Notes: generated by a model from the letters alone, not told the origin. A stretch of DNA of 64,000 nucleotides from Alphaproteobacteria bacterium (GCA_030426245.1 JAUHYZ010000003.1:1-64000), one strand, 5' to 3'. Counted from the stretch's first letter, positions 16,598 through 25,346 are shown. Translations and numbers: made by a program.

Positions 16598-17563
16598 CTA
16601 GGTCTCCTTCTCGGCCAGCTTTTCGTCCTTCTCGGTCGGCACGAAGCTGTCGGGCGTCACGCCCAGCCACACCAGGATCGGCGCGGCCATATAGACCGAG
16701 CTGTAGGTGCCCACGAAAATGCCCAGCGTGATCGCCGCGGTGAAGCCGAACAGGCTGGCCGGGCCCAGGAACAGCAATGCAACCAGCACGATCAGGATCG
16801 TGAGAGAAGTCATCACCGTGCGCGCCAGGGTCTCGTTCACGGAAAGGTCCAGCAATTCGACAATCTGCATCTTGCGGTATTTCTTCAGATTCTCGCGGAT
16901 GCGGTCATAGACCACGATCGTGTCGTTCAGCGAATAGCCGATGATGGTCAGGATCGCGGCAATGATCTTCAGATCGAATTCCAGCTGAAACAGCGCGAAC
17001 ATGCCCAGCGTCAGCGATACGTCATGGAACAGGGCGAACAGTGCGCCCACGCCGAACTGCCATTCGAAGCGGATCCAGATATAGATCGCAATCGCGACCA
17101 TTGCGAAGATCAGCGCATACATTGCCGTGGTGAACAGCTCCTCGGAAACCTTGCCGGAAACCGCCGTCAGATCGTCTATGCGTGCATCGGCGAAATTGTC
17201 CGTAATCGAATTGGTCACCGCCGTGGTCATCGCGTCGGCCGCTTCAGCGTCGCTGGCGACCTCGTCCGGCAGGCGGAAGCGGATCGTGACCTGGTTTTCT
17301 TCTCCGAAGCGCTGGATCACCGGTTCGCCATAGCCCAGCGCCGAAACATTCTCGCGCAGCTCCGCCACGGGCGCTTCCGCGCTTTCGGTGAAAGTCACCT
17401 GGATCTGCTGGCCGCCAACGAAGTCGACGCCCAGATTGAGCCCTTTCACCGCGACCAGCGCCAGGCTGGCCACTATCATGATCATGCTGAACACGTAGAA
17501 CGGTACGCGCCAGCGCAGAAAGCGGATGTTGGTGTCATCGGGGACGAGTTTCAGCAGTCGCAT
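16598..17563 (-). CDS. secF: protein translocase subunit SecF
   Basis: An inner-membrane partner of SecD that uses the proton gradient to help pull proteins through SecYEG. The product of about 321 aa has the first helix (FYVFSMIMIVASLALVAV), the GLNLGVDFVGGQQIQV motif, a periplasmic domain of about 100 residues, and then five helices with GYSLNDTIVVYDRIRENL and NETLARTVMTSLT. The start at the second Met is favoured by AGGAGGGG placed 7 bases upstream. It is the last gene of yajC-secD-secF, 13 bp after secD. Confidence 0.96.
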   Translation of the reverse strand: MRLLKLVPDDTNIRFLRWRVPFYVFSMIMIVASLALVAVKGLNLGVDFVGGQQIQVTFTESAEAPVAELRENVSALGYGEPVIQRFGEENQVTIRFRLPDEVASDAEAADAMTTAVTNSITDNFADARIDDLTAVSGKVSEELFTTAMYALIFAMVAIAIYIWIRFEWQFGVGALFALFHDVSLTLGMFALFQLEFDLKIIAAILTIIGYSLNDTIVVYDRIRENLKKYRKMQIVELLDLSVNETLARTVMTSLTILIVLVALLFLGPASLFGFTAAITLGIFVGTYSSVYMAAPILVWLGVTPDSFVPTEKDEKLAEKET

Positions 17564-17576
17564 CTCCATTCCCCTC

Positions 17577-19175
17577 CTAGATCGTGATGTCTTGCGGCCG
17601 CGCCCTGCGCAGCCAGCCGGAGACCCAGAGCCGGGTCATGGTCACGGCAGTGAAAACCGAAGTCGCAATGCCGATCATCAGCACCACGGCAAATCCGCGC
17701 ACCGGGCCGGAGCCGAACATGAACAGCAGCACGGCGGCGATCACATTGGTGATGTTCGCATCGAAGATCGCGCGGCTCGCCTCGCGATAGCCGTTCTCCA
17801 CCGCGGCGAAGACCCTTCGCCCGCGTTTCCGCTCTTCGCGTATTCGCTCGTTGATCAGCACATTGGCGTCCACCGCCGCGCCGATCGTCAGCACGAAGCC
17901 GGCAATGCCCGGCAGGGTCAGCGTGGTATTGGCGATCGCCATGATGCCCAGCAGCATCAGCACGTTGATGATCAGCGCCGCATTGGCATAGAAACCGAAG
18001 CGGCCATAGGTGACGACCATCAGCACCAGCACCGCCACCGCGCCGACCATCAGAGCGAGCAGGCCCTTGCGGATCGAATCCGCGCCGAGCTCCGGCCCGA
18101 CCGTGCCCTGCTGGATCACGGTAAGATCGACAGGCAATGCGCCGCTGCGCAAGGCGATGGCCAGCTGATTGGCGCTTTCGACAGTGAAACTGCCGGAGAT
18201 CTGCGCACTGCCGCCCAGGATCGGTTCGTTGATATTGGGCGCGGACAGCACCTGGCCATCCAGGATAATGGCGAAGGGCCGGCCCGCATTGTTGGTCGTC
18301 AGGTCGGCGAATCTACGCCCGCCTTCCTGGTCGAAAGTGATATTGACGATCGGTTCGTTGTTCTGCGCGCTGAAGCTCTGCTGCGCATTCGTGAGCGTAT
18401 CCCCGCGAATGCCGCCCAGCCGCTTCACGGCAATCGACATGCCGGCAAAGTCCGAATCCGGCGCATAGGGCACGATCTCGCTGCCGGGAGGGGCAATGCC
18501 CTGCTCCACATCGCTGGGCAGCGCAGTGACATCCACCAGCTTGAATTCCAGTTCTGCCGTCTGGCCCAGCAGCGCCTTCAGCGCTTCGGGATCGTCCAGC
18601 CCCGGAACCTGCACAACGATCCTTGTATCGCCTTCGCGAATGATCGTCGGCTCGCGCGTGCCCAGCGCGTCGATACGCTTGCGCACCACTTCGGTGGCGC
18701 TGTCCATCGCGTTGGAGACGGCCTGATCCAGGCCGGAGCTGGTGGGCGTGAGAACGATGCGGCTGCCATCGACGACCTGCAGGTCCCATTCGCGGACCAG
18801 GCCGGTCCCGTTGACCAGCGGAAGCAGCTCTTCGCGTGCCCGGTCGATCTGCGAAGGATCTTCGAGCAGGAAGCTCACCCGGCCATTATTGCTGGAAATA
18901 TCGCCGATCTGAATCCGCGGTTCCGCCCGGCTGAGCGAGGTCCGGACAGCTTCTTCCATGCCTTCCAGCCGCTGGCGCTCAACCTGCCCCGGATCGGCCT
19001 CCAGCAGAATATGGCTGCCGCCTGCCAGATCGAGCCCGAGATTGACTTCGGGATCGGGCAGGAAGGAAGGCCAGCCGGCGCCGCTGATCGAAGACAGCGA
19101 CGGAATGGCCGCCGCCACCGCCAACAGCGTGATGAACCAGAGCCAGATCTTTTTCCAGGTCGGAAAATCGAGCAT
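17577..19175 (-). CDS. secD: protein translocase subunit SecD
   Basis: A 532-aa inner-membrane protein. An N-terminal helix (WLWFITLLAVAAAIPSL region) is followed by VNLGLDLAGGSHILLEAD and a large periplasmic P1 domain. The C-terminal six-helix block has the RND-type signature TLTLPGIAGFVLTIGAAVDANVLINERIREE. It works with SecF and YajC in the Sec holotranslocon. It starts 15 bp after yajC, and gene order is the standard one. Confidence 0.97.
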   Translation of the reverse strand: MLDFPTWKKIWLWFITLLAVAAAIPSLSSISGAGWPSFLPDPEVNLGLDLAGGSHILLEADPGQVERQRLEGMEEAVRTSLSRAEPRIQIGDISSNNGRVSFLLEDPSQIDRAREELLPLVNGTGLVREWDLQVVDGSRIVLTPTSSGLDQAVSNAMDSATEVVRKRIDALGTREPTIIREGDTRIVVQVPGLDDPEALKALLGQTAELEFKLVDVTALPSDVEQGIAPPGSEIVPYAPDSDFAGMSIAVKRLGGIRGDTLTNAQQSFSAQNNEPIVNITFDQEGGRRFADLTTNNAGRPFAIILDGQVLSAPNINEPILGGSAQISGSFTVESANQLAIALRSGALPVDLTVIQQGTVGPELGADSIRKGLLALMVGAVAVLVLMVVTYGRFGFYANAALIINVLMLLGIMAIANTTLTLPGIAGFVLTIGAAVDANVLINERIREERKRGRRVFAAVENGYREASRAIFDANITNVIAAVLLFMFGSGPVRGFAVVLMIGIATSVFTAVTMTRLWVSGWLRRARPQDITI

Positions 19176-19190
19176 CGCCGCCGCCCGGGA

Positions 19191-19511
19191 TCAGTCGTTG
19201 GCCGGGGCAGTACCTGGCGCAAGAACGTCGGTGACCGTCTGCTTAACGGCCTTCACGCGCACGTTCTGGGCCAGCTCGACTTCCACATAGGTATCGTCGA
19301 CTTTCACCACCTTGCCCAGCAATCCACCGCCGGTGACGACCTGATCGCCCTTCTTCATCGCCTCTACCTTGGCGCGATGTTCCTTCTGCCGTTTCATCTG
19401 CGGACGGATGATCAGGAACCAGAAGATCAGCGCCATACCGATCAGCGGCAACATGCTGACCCAGGCGGATTGGCCGCTTGCTCCAGCGCCGGCGGATAGA
19501 AAATCAAGCAT
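19191..19511 (-). CDS. yajC: preprotein translocase subunit YajC
   Basis: A 106-aa protein with a single membrane helix (WVSMLPLIGMALIFWFLIIRPQMKRQKEH). The conserved cytoplasmic segment MKKGDQVVTGGGLLGKVVKV and a short C-terminal extension follow. It is the first gene of the sec cluster. The 223 bp upstream, up to tRNA-Pro, hold no gene and must contain its promoter; I could not pick out a convincing one. Confidence 0.95.
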   Translation of the reverse strand: MLDFLSAGAGASGQSAWVSMLPLIGMALIFWFLIIRPQMKRQKEHRAKVEAMKKGDQVVTGGGLLGKVVKVDDTYVEVELAQNVRVKAVKQTVTDVLAPGTAPAND

Positions 19512-19734
19512 CAGGCAGGTCTCTTCCTGTTATCGGGATCGTTCTTTCAGGTGGCATGCGGCGGGCACCCGTTCAAGATCGCCTACCGAACCGCGAGCGC
19601 GCCTAGCAGCAAAGCCCAAGGCTGGCAACGCGCTGACGGCCCGCCTCCATGGGCACCGGCCTATGCACGTGCTACCACGCGTACTGCCGCTTGCACTGTC
19701 AATGGCGCTTGCCTATAGGGCGCGCCTCCACTGT

Positions 19735-19811
19735 CGGGACGTAGCGCAGTCTGGTAGCGCATCACACTGGGGGTGTGGGGGTCGGAGGTTCGAATCCTCT
19801 CGTCCCGACCA
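19735..19811 (+). tRNA. tRNA-Pro (GGG)
   Basis: A 77-nt cloverleaf with acceptor CGGGACG/CGTCCCG, D arm GCGC, anticodon loop CTGGGGG giving GGG, T arm GGAGG-TTCGAAT-CCTCT and encoded ACCA (the discriminator base plus CCA). Confidence 0.96.
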
Positions 19812-19868
19812 GTGGACAAATCTTTCCATCGGCATTCGAAGCAAGGTTGGCGCAAAGCCAGATCCATC

Positions 19869-20285
19869 ATGACATCGCTGGAGATTTCCTGCCTGTGCGG
19901 CCAGGTGCGCATCACTCTGGATGCGCGGCCGGACTTCATTCACGAATGCAATTGCTCGCTCTGCAGCAAATCCGGCGCCCGCTGGGGCTATTTCCATCCG
20001 GACCAGGTGCGTGTCGAAGGTTCGACGACCGGATTTTGCCGGCCGGACAAGGCCGAGCCGGGCGCCGAAGTGCATTTCTGCGGCCAATGCGGCGCCACGA
20101 CGCATTTCGTCCTGACCGAGGCCGCTATCGCGAAATTCGGCAACACCATGCTGGGCGCGAATATGTGGCTGGCGGATGCAAGCGAACTTGCCGGGCTGGA
20201 ACTGCGCTTCCCCGACGGCCGCAACTGGGCAGGCGAAGGCGAGTTCGGCTATCTCCGGGAAGCGCGCGTCATCGGCCAGGACTGA
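19869..20285 (+). CDS. GFA family protein
   Basis: A 138-aa zinc-fold protein of the glutathione-dependent formaldehyde-activating (GFA) superfamily. Cys pairs are SCLCGQVR (residues about 7-12), ECNCSLCSKSG and FCGQCGATTHF. Members bind structural and sometimes catalytic zinc; few are proven to act on S-hydroxymethylglutathione, so the reaction is open. A second, distinct GFA gene is at 27318. It lies 57 bp after tRNA-Pro. Confidence 0.88.
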   Translation: MTSLEISCLCGQVRITLDARPDFIHECNCSLCSKSGARWGYFHPDQVRVEGSTTGFCRPDKAEPGAEVHFCGQCGATTHFVLTEAAIAKFGNTMLGANMWLADASELAGLELRFPDGRNWAGEGEFGYLREARVIGQD

Positions 20286-20305
20286 GCAAGGCGGCACACC
20301 AATTC

Positions 20306-20364
20306 GGAAAACAATACGATCGGCCATTTTTTCGTTTTCCAACACGAACCGATATGGTTATATA
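20306..20364 (+). promoter_or_regulatory. holin promoter with overlapping inverted repeat
   Basis: TTTCCA (20336) and TATATA (20359) are spaced 17 bp apart, 35 bp upstream of the holin ATG. A perfect 7-bp inverted pair, GGAAAAC (20306-20312) and GTTTTCC (20334-20340), overlaps the -35 box, as an operator would. Confidence 0.45.
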
Positions 20365-20398
20365 GTCCGGCGACTCGCAGTTTTCCGGGAGATCGCAC

Positions 20399-20812
20399 AT
20401 GGCCATACTCGAAGCTCTTATCGGCCCCATCGCCGCCATCATCGACAAGGTAATCCCTGACAAGCAGGCCCGCGAGAGGGCCAAGCTGGAACTCATGCAG
20501 CTGGAAGGCACGCAGGAATTGCAGCTGATCGAAGCGCGCCTTTCCGCCATTGTCGCGGAGGCGCATTCCAAGGATCCATGGACCAGCCGGGCGCGCCCCA
20601 GCTTCCTTTACGTGATGTATGTGCTGCTGCTCTGCGCGCTGCCCATGGGCGTGCTTTCCGCCTTCCGCCCCGCACTGGCACACGACATTGCCGCCGGCAT
20701 GAACGCCTATCTCGCCGGCCTGCCGGAGCCGCTCTACGCGCTCTTCGGCACAGGCTATCTCGGCTACACTGCCGCGCGCCAATGGGGAAAGGTGAGAGGG
20801 GTGGAGAAGTGA
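20399..20812 (+). CDS. GTA-type 3TM holin family protein
   Basis: A 137-aa protein that fits the gene-transfer-agent 3TM holin family. An amphipathic N-terminus (LIGPIAAIIDKVIPDKQARERAKLEL) and a helical QLEGTQELQLIEARL stretch come first. DPWTSRARPSFLYVMYVLLLC with a membrane helix, and a second hydrophobic region ending LFGTGYLGYTAARQWGKVRG, complete the pattern. Such proteins let an endolysin cross the inner membrane. No endolysin, spanin or capsid gene is nearby, so it stands alone. Confidence 0.82.
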   Translation: MAILEALIGPIAAIIDKVIPDKQARERAKLELMQLEGTQELQLIEARLSAIVAEAHSKDPWTSRARPSFLYVMYVLLLCALPMGVLSAFRPALAHDIAAGMNAYLAGLPEPLYALFGTGYLGYTAARQWGKVRGVEK

Positions 20813-20895
20813 GCGCGATGCCCTATGCCCAAACCGGAGGCGAGTTCGGTGCGCTTTGCCGCCGCGCCCGGACTGCAGAGCGCCTGCCTGCAAAG

Positions 20896-21630
20896 TTAGA
20901 ACGGAATCCTTTGGCCGTCCCAGCCGAACAGCTGCCCGCTATCTTCGGGTCCGAGCCCGCCCAGCACCTGCAGAAGGTTGTCGGCGCAAGCCTGCGGCGT
21001 AGTCAATTGCCCGGCCGGCAGCCCTCGCTGAAACGGCTTGGACAGCGCCGTATCGACCGTTCCGGGATGCAAGGCCACGGCAATGGCATCGCGGTTCGAC
21101 CGCTGCAGCTCGATGGCGAAATTGCGGATGAGTTGATTGAGCGCGGCCTTCGACGCACGGTAGCTGTGCCAGCCGCCGATCCGGTTATCCTCGATCGAGC
21201 CCACTTTGGCCGACAGCGCCGCAAACACCGCGCGCCCTTCCCTGCGCAGCAGAGGCAAGGTGTGCTTGGCAATCAAGGCCGGTCCAATCGTGTTGACCGC
21301 AAACATATGCGCCATGTCGGCCGCCTCCAGCGCGCGCCAGGTCCGTTCGGGGCGAATGTCCTCCGTCTGCAGAATGCCGGTCGCAACGATGACGATGTCG
21401 AGCGGGCCTTCGCGGAAGATTTCCCGGGCAGCGGCGGCGATCGTGTCTTCGTCGTGCAAATCGAAAGAAAATGGCGACGTCTTGTCGCTCTCCGGAGCAA
21501 TGGGTCGGCGCGATCCGGCATAAATCCGCGCAACGCGCTCATCCTGCGCCAGCCGCGAACACAAGGCACTGCCGATCCCGCCGGACGCACCGAACACGCA
21601 GATGCGCAAGCCACGCTCCGCAGTGCTCAT
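20896..21630 (-). CDS. SDR family oxidoreductase
   Basis: A 244-aa short-chain dehydrogenase with a Rossmann fold. The NAD(P) motif GASGGIG is at about 14-20, the active-site YRASK is present, and NxxG-type ATGI follows the third strand. The segment GWHSYRASKAALNQLIRNFAIEL and a late LHPGTVDTALSKPF are typical of CsgA/C-factor-like SDRs. The substrate is unknown. It is convergent with the holin gene; the 83 bp between them hold nothing I can support. Confidence 0.88.
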   Translation of the reverse strand: MSTAERGLRICVFGASGGIGSALCSRLAQDERVARIYAGSRRPIAPESDKTSPFSFDLHDEDTIAAAAREIFREGPLDIVIVATGILQTEDIRPERTWRALEAADMAHMFAVNTIGPALIAKHTLPLLRREGRAVFAALSAKVGSIEDNRIGGWHSYRASKAALNQLIRNFAIELQRSNRDAIAVALHPGTVDTALSKPFQRGLPAGQLTTPQACADNLLQVLGGLGPEDSGQLFGWDGQRIPF

Positions 21631-21800
21631 AAGCAGAAATCGTCAAGCCAAGGAGTGCGCATCATATCAGGCGTCTAACGAAGCGGCAGAGGCGGCAACA
21701 CCTGTACTCAAGGTCATGTTGAGAGCCAGCGGCACTGGGCCCATCTTCTGCACACAATGACAGAACTGAGTTTGAGAGAATTTGAAAGGACGCCCCTGAA

Positions 21801-22322
21801 ATGAAACTGATCCCAACCCTTGCCGCCGCCCTGTTACTCGGCGCTTCGGCACCCGCCCTTGCCGCCCACCACGAAAAGAGTTCGATCGTGGAGACCGCGA
21901 TCGCTTCACCGCAGCACGAAACGCTGGTCGCTGCGGTTGTGGCCGCAGATTTGGCAGACACGTTGGCCGGCCCCGGCCCGTTCACGGTTTTCGCCCCGAC
22001 CGATGAAGCTTTCGGCAACCTGCCGGAAGGCACGGTCGAAACGCTGCTCCAGCCCGAAAACCAGGCCAAACTGCAGGCCGTGCTGACCTACCATGTCGTC
22101 GCCGGCAAGGTCTCCGCATCCGATCTGATCGCCCAGATCGGCGAAAGTGGCGGGACGGCAGAACTGACCACCGTAGAAGGCAGCACGCTGCTCGCGCGGA
22201 TGGATGGAGATCAGGTCGTCCTGACCGATGAGTTGGGCGGCATGGCCACAGTCTTAGCTGCGGACGTCAAGGCGTCCAACGGCATCATCCATGTCACCGA
22301 TGCCGTCTCGCTGCCCGAGTGA
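21801..22322 (+). CDS. fasciclin domain-containing secreted protein
   Basis: A 173-aa protein with signal MKLIPTLAAALLLGASAPALA. A single FAS1 domain follows, with TLVAAVVAADLADTLAGPGPFTVFAPTDEAF (H1 region), LTYHVVAGKV and a closing ADVKASNGIIHVTDAVSLP (H2 region). It is likely periplasmic or extracellular and may act in adhesion; the function is unknown. A ribosome site (GAAAGGA) precedes the ATG. The 170 bp upstream separate it from the divergent SDR gene. Confidence 0.92.
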   Translation: MKLIPTLAAALLLGASAPALAAHHEKSSIVETAIASPQHETLVAAVVAADLADTLAGPGPFTVFAPTDEAFGNLPEGTVETLLQPENQAKLQAVLTYHVVAGKVSASDLIAQIGESGGTAELTTVEGSTLLARMDGDQVVLTDELGGMATVLAADVKASNGIIHVTDAVSLPE

Positions 22323-22375
22323 CGCCATTGCGAATTTTTGAGACTGCACGACCCTGAGGGACGCATCGTGTAGGG

Positions 22376-22406
22376 AGCCGTCGCCGGACTTCGTCAGGCG
22401 GCGGCT
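22376..22406 (+). terminator. stem-loop downstream of the fasciclin gene
   Basis: AGCCGTCGCC pairs with GGCGGCGGCT around an 11-nt loop, 53 bp after the stop. No strong T-tract follows, so efficiency is doubtful. Confidence 0.35.
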
Positions 22407-22498
22407 TCATGCATTTCAGGCGATGGAGATGTCAGGATCGCCAACCATCAGCAACACCCAGGGGATGGGTGCTGACAGGTAAAACCGAAAGCTTCGCC

Positions 22499-22897
22499 TT
22501 AGCGGCTGGCCCTCGAAGCGGAATGATCGAACGGCCGAGGCAGCAGCGAGGCAATCCAGCGCAATGCCGCAGAGGCCGGGCCGCGCTTGGCGCGGGTTTC
22601 CACGTCGCCATCCGGGCTGTTGTCGTTCGATGGATCCTTGTCTGCCAGCCTGGTGCGCAGCGCTTCGACAACCACGCTTTCATCGACATTCACGGCCTTG
22701 GCGAAGGCCCGGGCGAAGCCCAATGCATGGACGCGGCTTGGCAGGCTATCGAATTCGTCGCGCTCTATGGCCATAAGGTATCTTGAAGAAACCTTGGTCA
22801 GGGCGGCAACATCCACAATCGACATTCCCGCGTGATAACGTGCAAAGCTCAGTGATTCGCCAATTCGATCGACAGGCAAGATATCCTGCTTTTCCAT
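22499..22897 (-). CDS. RodZ-like helix-turn-helix protein
   Basis: A 132-aa protein whose first 85 residues match the HTH_25 domain of RodZ-type proteins (IGESLSFARYHAGMSIVDVAALTKVSSRYLMAIE, then LPSRVHALGFARAFAKAVNVDE). Unlike RodZ it has no membrane helix or periplasmic domain, only a short basic tail (LLPRPFDHSASRASR). It could be a soluble regulator. AAGGG precedes the ATG. Its upstream region holds DnaA-box-like sequences. The 176 bp after it, toward the fasciclin gene, hold only hairpins. Confidence 0.82.
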   Translation of the reverse strand: MEKQDILPVDRIGESLSFARYHAGMSIVDVAALTKVSSRYLMAIERDEFDSLPSRVHALGFARAFAKAVNVDESVVVEALRTRLADKDPSNDNSPDGDVETRAKRGPASAALRWIASLLPRPFDHSASRASR

Positions 22898-22911
22898 ACC
22901 CTTAATTCCCC

Positions 22912-22979
22912 TGTGGATATGTCATCCACTCGTTATAATGCGACTCCGGTTACTTAAGTTTTACCAAGACTTATCCACA
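22912..22979. promoter_or_regulatory. DnaA-box-like pair upstream of the HTH gene
   Basis: TTATCCACA (22971-22979) equals the consensus DnaA box. TGTGGATAT (22912-22920) is an inverted copy with one mismatch. The stretch between is AT-rich and contains TTATAATG. It lies directly upstream of the RodZ-like gene. Confidence 0.4.
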
Positions 22980-23028
22980 GGGTCGAATCGGTTAACGAGT
23001 TAGGGTCTTCAGGCACCTCCTTGCAGGC

Positions 23029-23811
23029 CTAATTGGCGGGCTCTTGCACCACACGACGATAAAGGTGCCAGGTCGCATGGCCGAGGACTGGCAGCACGAC
23101 GAGCAGACCCAGGAAGGCCGGCAGCATCGCGACGAACAGCGACACGGCAATCACCACGGCCCAGACCAGCAGTACGAAACCATTGGCGCGTATGGCCGCC
23201 AGGCTGACGATTATCGCGGTGAGGAAATCCACTTCGCGGTCCACCAGCATCGGCAGGCTGACCACCGTGATGGAATAGAAACCCAGCGCCATTAAAGCGC
23301 CCACGATCCCGCCGACCACCAGCATCATCATGCCTGCCGCCGTGTTGAACAGCTCCAGCGATTCCGATCCGATGCCCGATTCCGCCAGAAAGATCGCGAA
23401 AATGCCATGTGCGACCATCAGCCAGAAACCGAAGGCCACGAACACGATTACGCCCATGGAGAGGATCTGCTCGTCGCCGCGCCCGCGCAGCGCGCCGAGG
23501 ACCGCCCTCCAGCTCATCGGCAGGCCGGCTTCGCGCCGCCGGCTCACTTCATAGAGGCCCACTGCCACAAAGGGGGCCAGCAGCGGGAAGCCCGCAGCCG
23601 CCGGGATCAGCCAGGCCAGATTACCCTGCGTCACCAATGCGAAATAGATCAGCAGCCCGGCCGCAACGTAAATCCCTGCGAAGAACAGCCCGAATGCCGG
23701 ACAGGCCATGAAATCGCGCCAGCCCGCCGCCAGCGCAGCGCGCAGATCGCCCGCCCCGAGATCGCCTGCGACCGTGACCGGCACGATCTGCGATTTGACC
23801 GCCTTATCCAT
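23029..23811 (-). CDS. DUF2189 domain-containing membrane protein
   Basis: A protein of about 260 aa with six hydrophobic segments and the DUF2189 features: an early LRAALAAGWRDFMACPAFGLFFAGIYVAAG, GFPLLAPFVAVGLYEVSRRREAG, and the late pair of long helices near FVLLVWAVVIAVSLFVAMLP. The conserved HATWHLYRRVV is at the C-terminus. Function is unknown; some relatives sit near cytochrome c oxidase genes. I start it at MDKAVKSQ because GGAGGGAGAGG lies upstream; ten more residues are possible. Confidence 0.87.
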   Translation of the reverse strand: MDKAVKSQIVPVTVAGDLGAGDLRAALAAGWRDFMACPAFGLFFAGIYVAAGLLIYFALVTQGNLAWLIPAAAGFPLLAPFVAVGLYEVSRRREAGLPMSWRAVLGALRGRGDEQILSMGVIVFVAFGFWLMVAHGIFAIFLAESGIGSESLELFNTAAGMMMLVVGGIVGALMALGFYSITVVSLPMLVDREVDFLTAIIVSLAAIRANGFVLLVWAVVIAVSLFVAMLPAFLGLLVVLPVLGHATWHLYRRVVQEPAN

Positions 23812-23910
23812 CAGCCCCTCTCCCTCCGGAAGCTTGGGCACGGATGGTGCAACAAGTCGCTCAGCCTATCAAGCTGCGTCGAATGGATATTCGCCCCAGC
23901 TTCTCGCGCA

Positions 23911-23940
23911 CAATAAAAGGGCCGCACAACGGCGGCCCTT
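23911..23940 (-). terminator. intrinsic terminator after the BON-domain gene
   Basis: On the reverse strand AGGGCCGC and GCGGCCCT pair around six bases and are followed by TTTTATT. It begins about 20 bp after the stop of the BON-domain gene. Confidence 0.75.
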
Positions 23941-23960
23941 CTTGGTGCATTTATGCCGGT

Positions 23961-24713
23961 CTATTTACCGTATGAGCCTGCGCGGGCCTGGTCTGACGCC
24001 ATGTCCCCCTGCGGGATCGCTTCGGAAGTTGCGACCCGCAGATTGTTTTGCACATGCAGGTTGCCGGCAACCCGATCGACGCAGTCTTCGGCCATGCGCT
24101 TCGTGGGCCGGCTGTCGACCGTTCCATCCAGTGTGATTTCGCCTTCCTGGACCGAGACGGTGATGTTGCTGGCATCGACGCGCGGATTGTGTGTCAAGCG
24201 TTCGCACGCATCTTCCAGCATTCTTTCGTCGGAACGCGTATAATTCGCAGGCCCAACGCCGCTGTGATCGACCGGATGGTGCCGCGCGTCGGGATAATAT
24301 CCGGGCGCCGGTGCGCCGGCATATCCATGGGCTTCGGCGTGATCGCTCCAACCATTGGAAGGTTCGCGCGCGGGGTTGTGATAACCCACGGCACCGGGAG
24401 CTTCAGGCGCGCTGAAGTCCGCCCCGCCGAACTGTCCGGAAAAGGTGCCGAAACCGGGGCTGCCCGCCATTGCAGGGCCAAATCCTCCATAGCGCCGTCC
24501 GCCGCCATAGGGGCCGCCCGGGCGCACTGCATGTGTGGAACCGGGCGTTCTCGCCACGTCGTCCTCTGTTGCCCGGTCATCTATTCTGCCGCTGGACCGG
24601 GGCTGCGCATAATCGTCAGCCGGAGGCCACGCCTGGCCGACACCGCTGCCCCATTGCTGCGGCTGCCCCCTGATCGGGCCGTCATCGCGATAGGTTTCGT
24701 CTCTTCTGTCCAT
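23961..24713 (-). CDS. BON domain-containing protein
   Basis: A 250-aa protein. Residues 1-165 are low complexity (Gly/Pro/Asp/Tyr-rich, for example GGPYGGGRRYGGFGPAM). The C-terminal part is one BON domain (RSDERMLEDACERLTHNPRVDASNITVSVQEGEITLDGTVDSRPTKRMAEDCVDRVAG). BON domains bind membranes or lipids and occur in envelope-stress proteins. No signal peptide is visible from the MDRRDETYRD start, which GGAG supports. The longer upstream reading has no support. A good terminator follows. Confidence 0.87.
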   Translation of the reverse strand: MDRRDETYRDDGPIRGQPQQWGSGVGQAWPPADDYAQPRSSGRIDDRATEDDVARTPGSTHAVRPGGPYGGGRRYGGFGPAMAGSPGFGTFSGQFGGADFSAPEAPGAVGYHNPAREPSNGWSDHAEAHGYAGAPAPGYYPDARHHPVDHSGVGPANYTRSDERMLEDACERLTHNPRVDASNITVSVQEGEITLDGTVDSRPTKRMAEDCVDRVAGNLHVQNNLRVATSEAIPQGDMASDQARAGSYGK

Positions 24714-24908
24714 TTCTCCGCTCCTGATTTCTTGTCTATGTTCAAAAAACGAGCGAGCCCCGGCGATGTTTCCCAAATCGCCGTGCAAGTAACCCCATCC
24801 GGCGAAGCAGCCAGGCGATGCCACCGGATAATGGCCCCCGGACAATCAGGCGCCCCTTTGCCTTGCGCACGCATCCCGCTATGGGCCCCGCGACAGGAAA
24901 GGTCTGCA

Positions 24909-25346
24909 ATGTCTGAAAACACGGTCTACGTTCTCAACGGTCCCAATCTGAACCTGCTCGGCATGCGCGAGCCGGAGATCTACGGCACCGACACGTTGGA
25001 CGATATTGCCGGCATGCTGGAAGACCATGCGAAGGGCCTGGGGCTGGAAATCGAGATGCGCCAGTCCAACCATGAAGGCCATCTGATCGACTGGCTGCAC
25101 GAAGCGCAGGCGGAAGGCGCGAAGGCTGTGATCCTCAATGCCGGGGCCTATACGCATACCAGCATCGCGCTTTACGACGCGATCAAGTCGATCAAGACGC
25201 CGGTGATCGAAGTGCACCTTTCCGATCCCATGAAGCGCGAGGAATTCCGACATATTTCCTATGTCGGTATGGCAGCGGTGAAGGCCATCATGGGGCTTGG
25301 CCCCAAGGGCTATATCGTCGCGCTGGACTTCGCGGCAGAGCTCTGA
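24909..25346 (+). CDS. aroQ: type II 3-dehydroquinate dehydratase
   Basis: A 145-aa enzyme of the shikimate pathway that removes water from 3-dehydroquinate. Family marks are VLNGPNLNLLGMREPEIYG with the catalytic Tyr, QSNHEGHLIDWLHEA, LNAGAYTHTSIALYDAI with the catalytic His, and EVHLSDP, where Asp replaces the more usual Asn. The length is normal for the dodecameric class. It precedes accB by 110 bp, a frequent neighbour pairing in proteobacteria. Confidence 0.95.
   Translation: MSENTVYVLNGPNLNLLGMREPEIYGTDTLDDIAGMLEDHAKGLGLEIEMRQSNHEGHLIDWLHEAQAEGAKAVILNAGAYTHTSIALYDAIKSIKTPVIEVHLSDPMKREEFRHISYVGMAAVKAIMGLGPKGYIVALDFAAEL

Noticed and set aside
17526-19499. Long forward frame opposite secF/secD/yajC
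   Set aside because: It is a shadow of three well-identified genes, with a His/Gln/Arg-rich composition.
19735-20812. Integrative element using tRNA-Pro as attachment site
   Set aside because: No integrase and no repeated tRNA 3' end were found; the other tRNA-Pro copy differs in its acceptor arm.
20818-20895. Start of a possible endolysin gene after the holin
   Set aside because: Only a short stretch is free; the frame continues antisense to the SDR gene and shows no lysozyme or peptidase motif.
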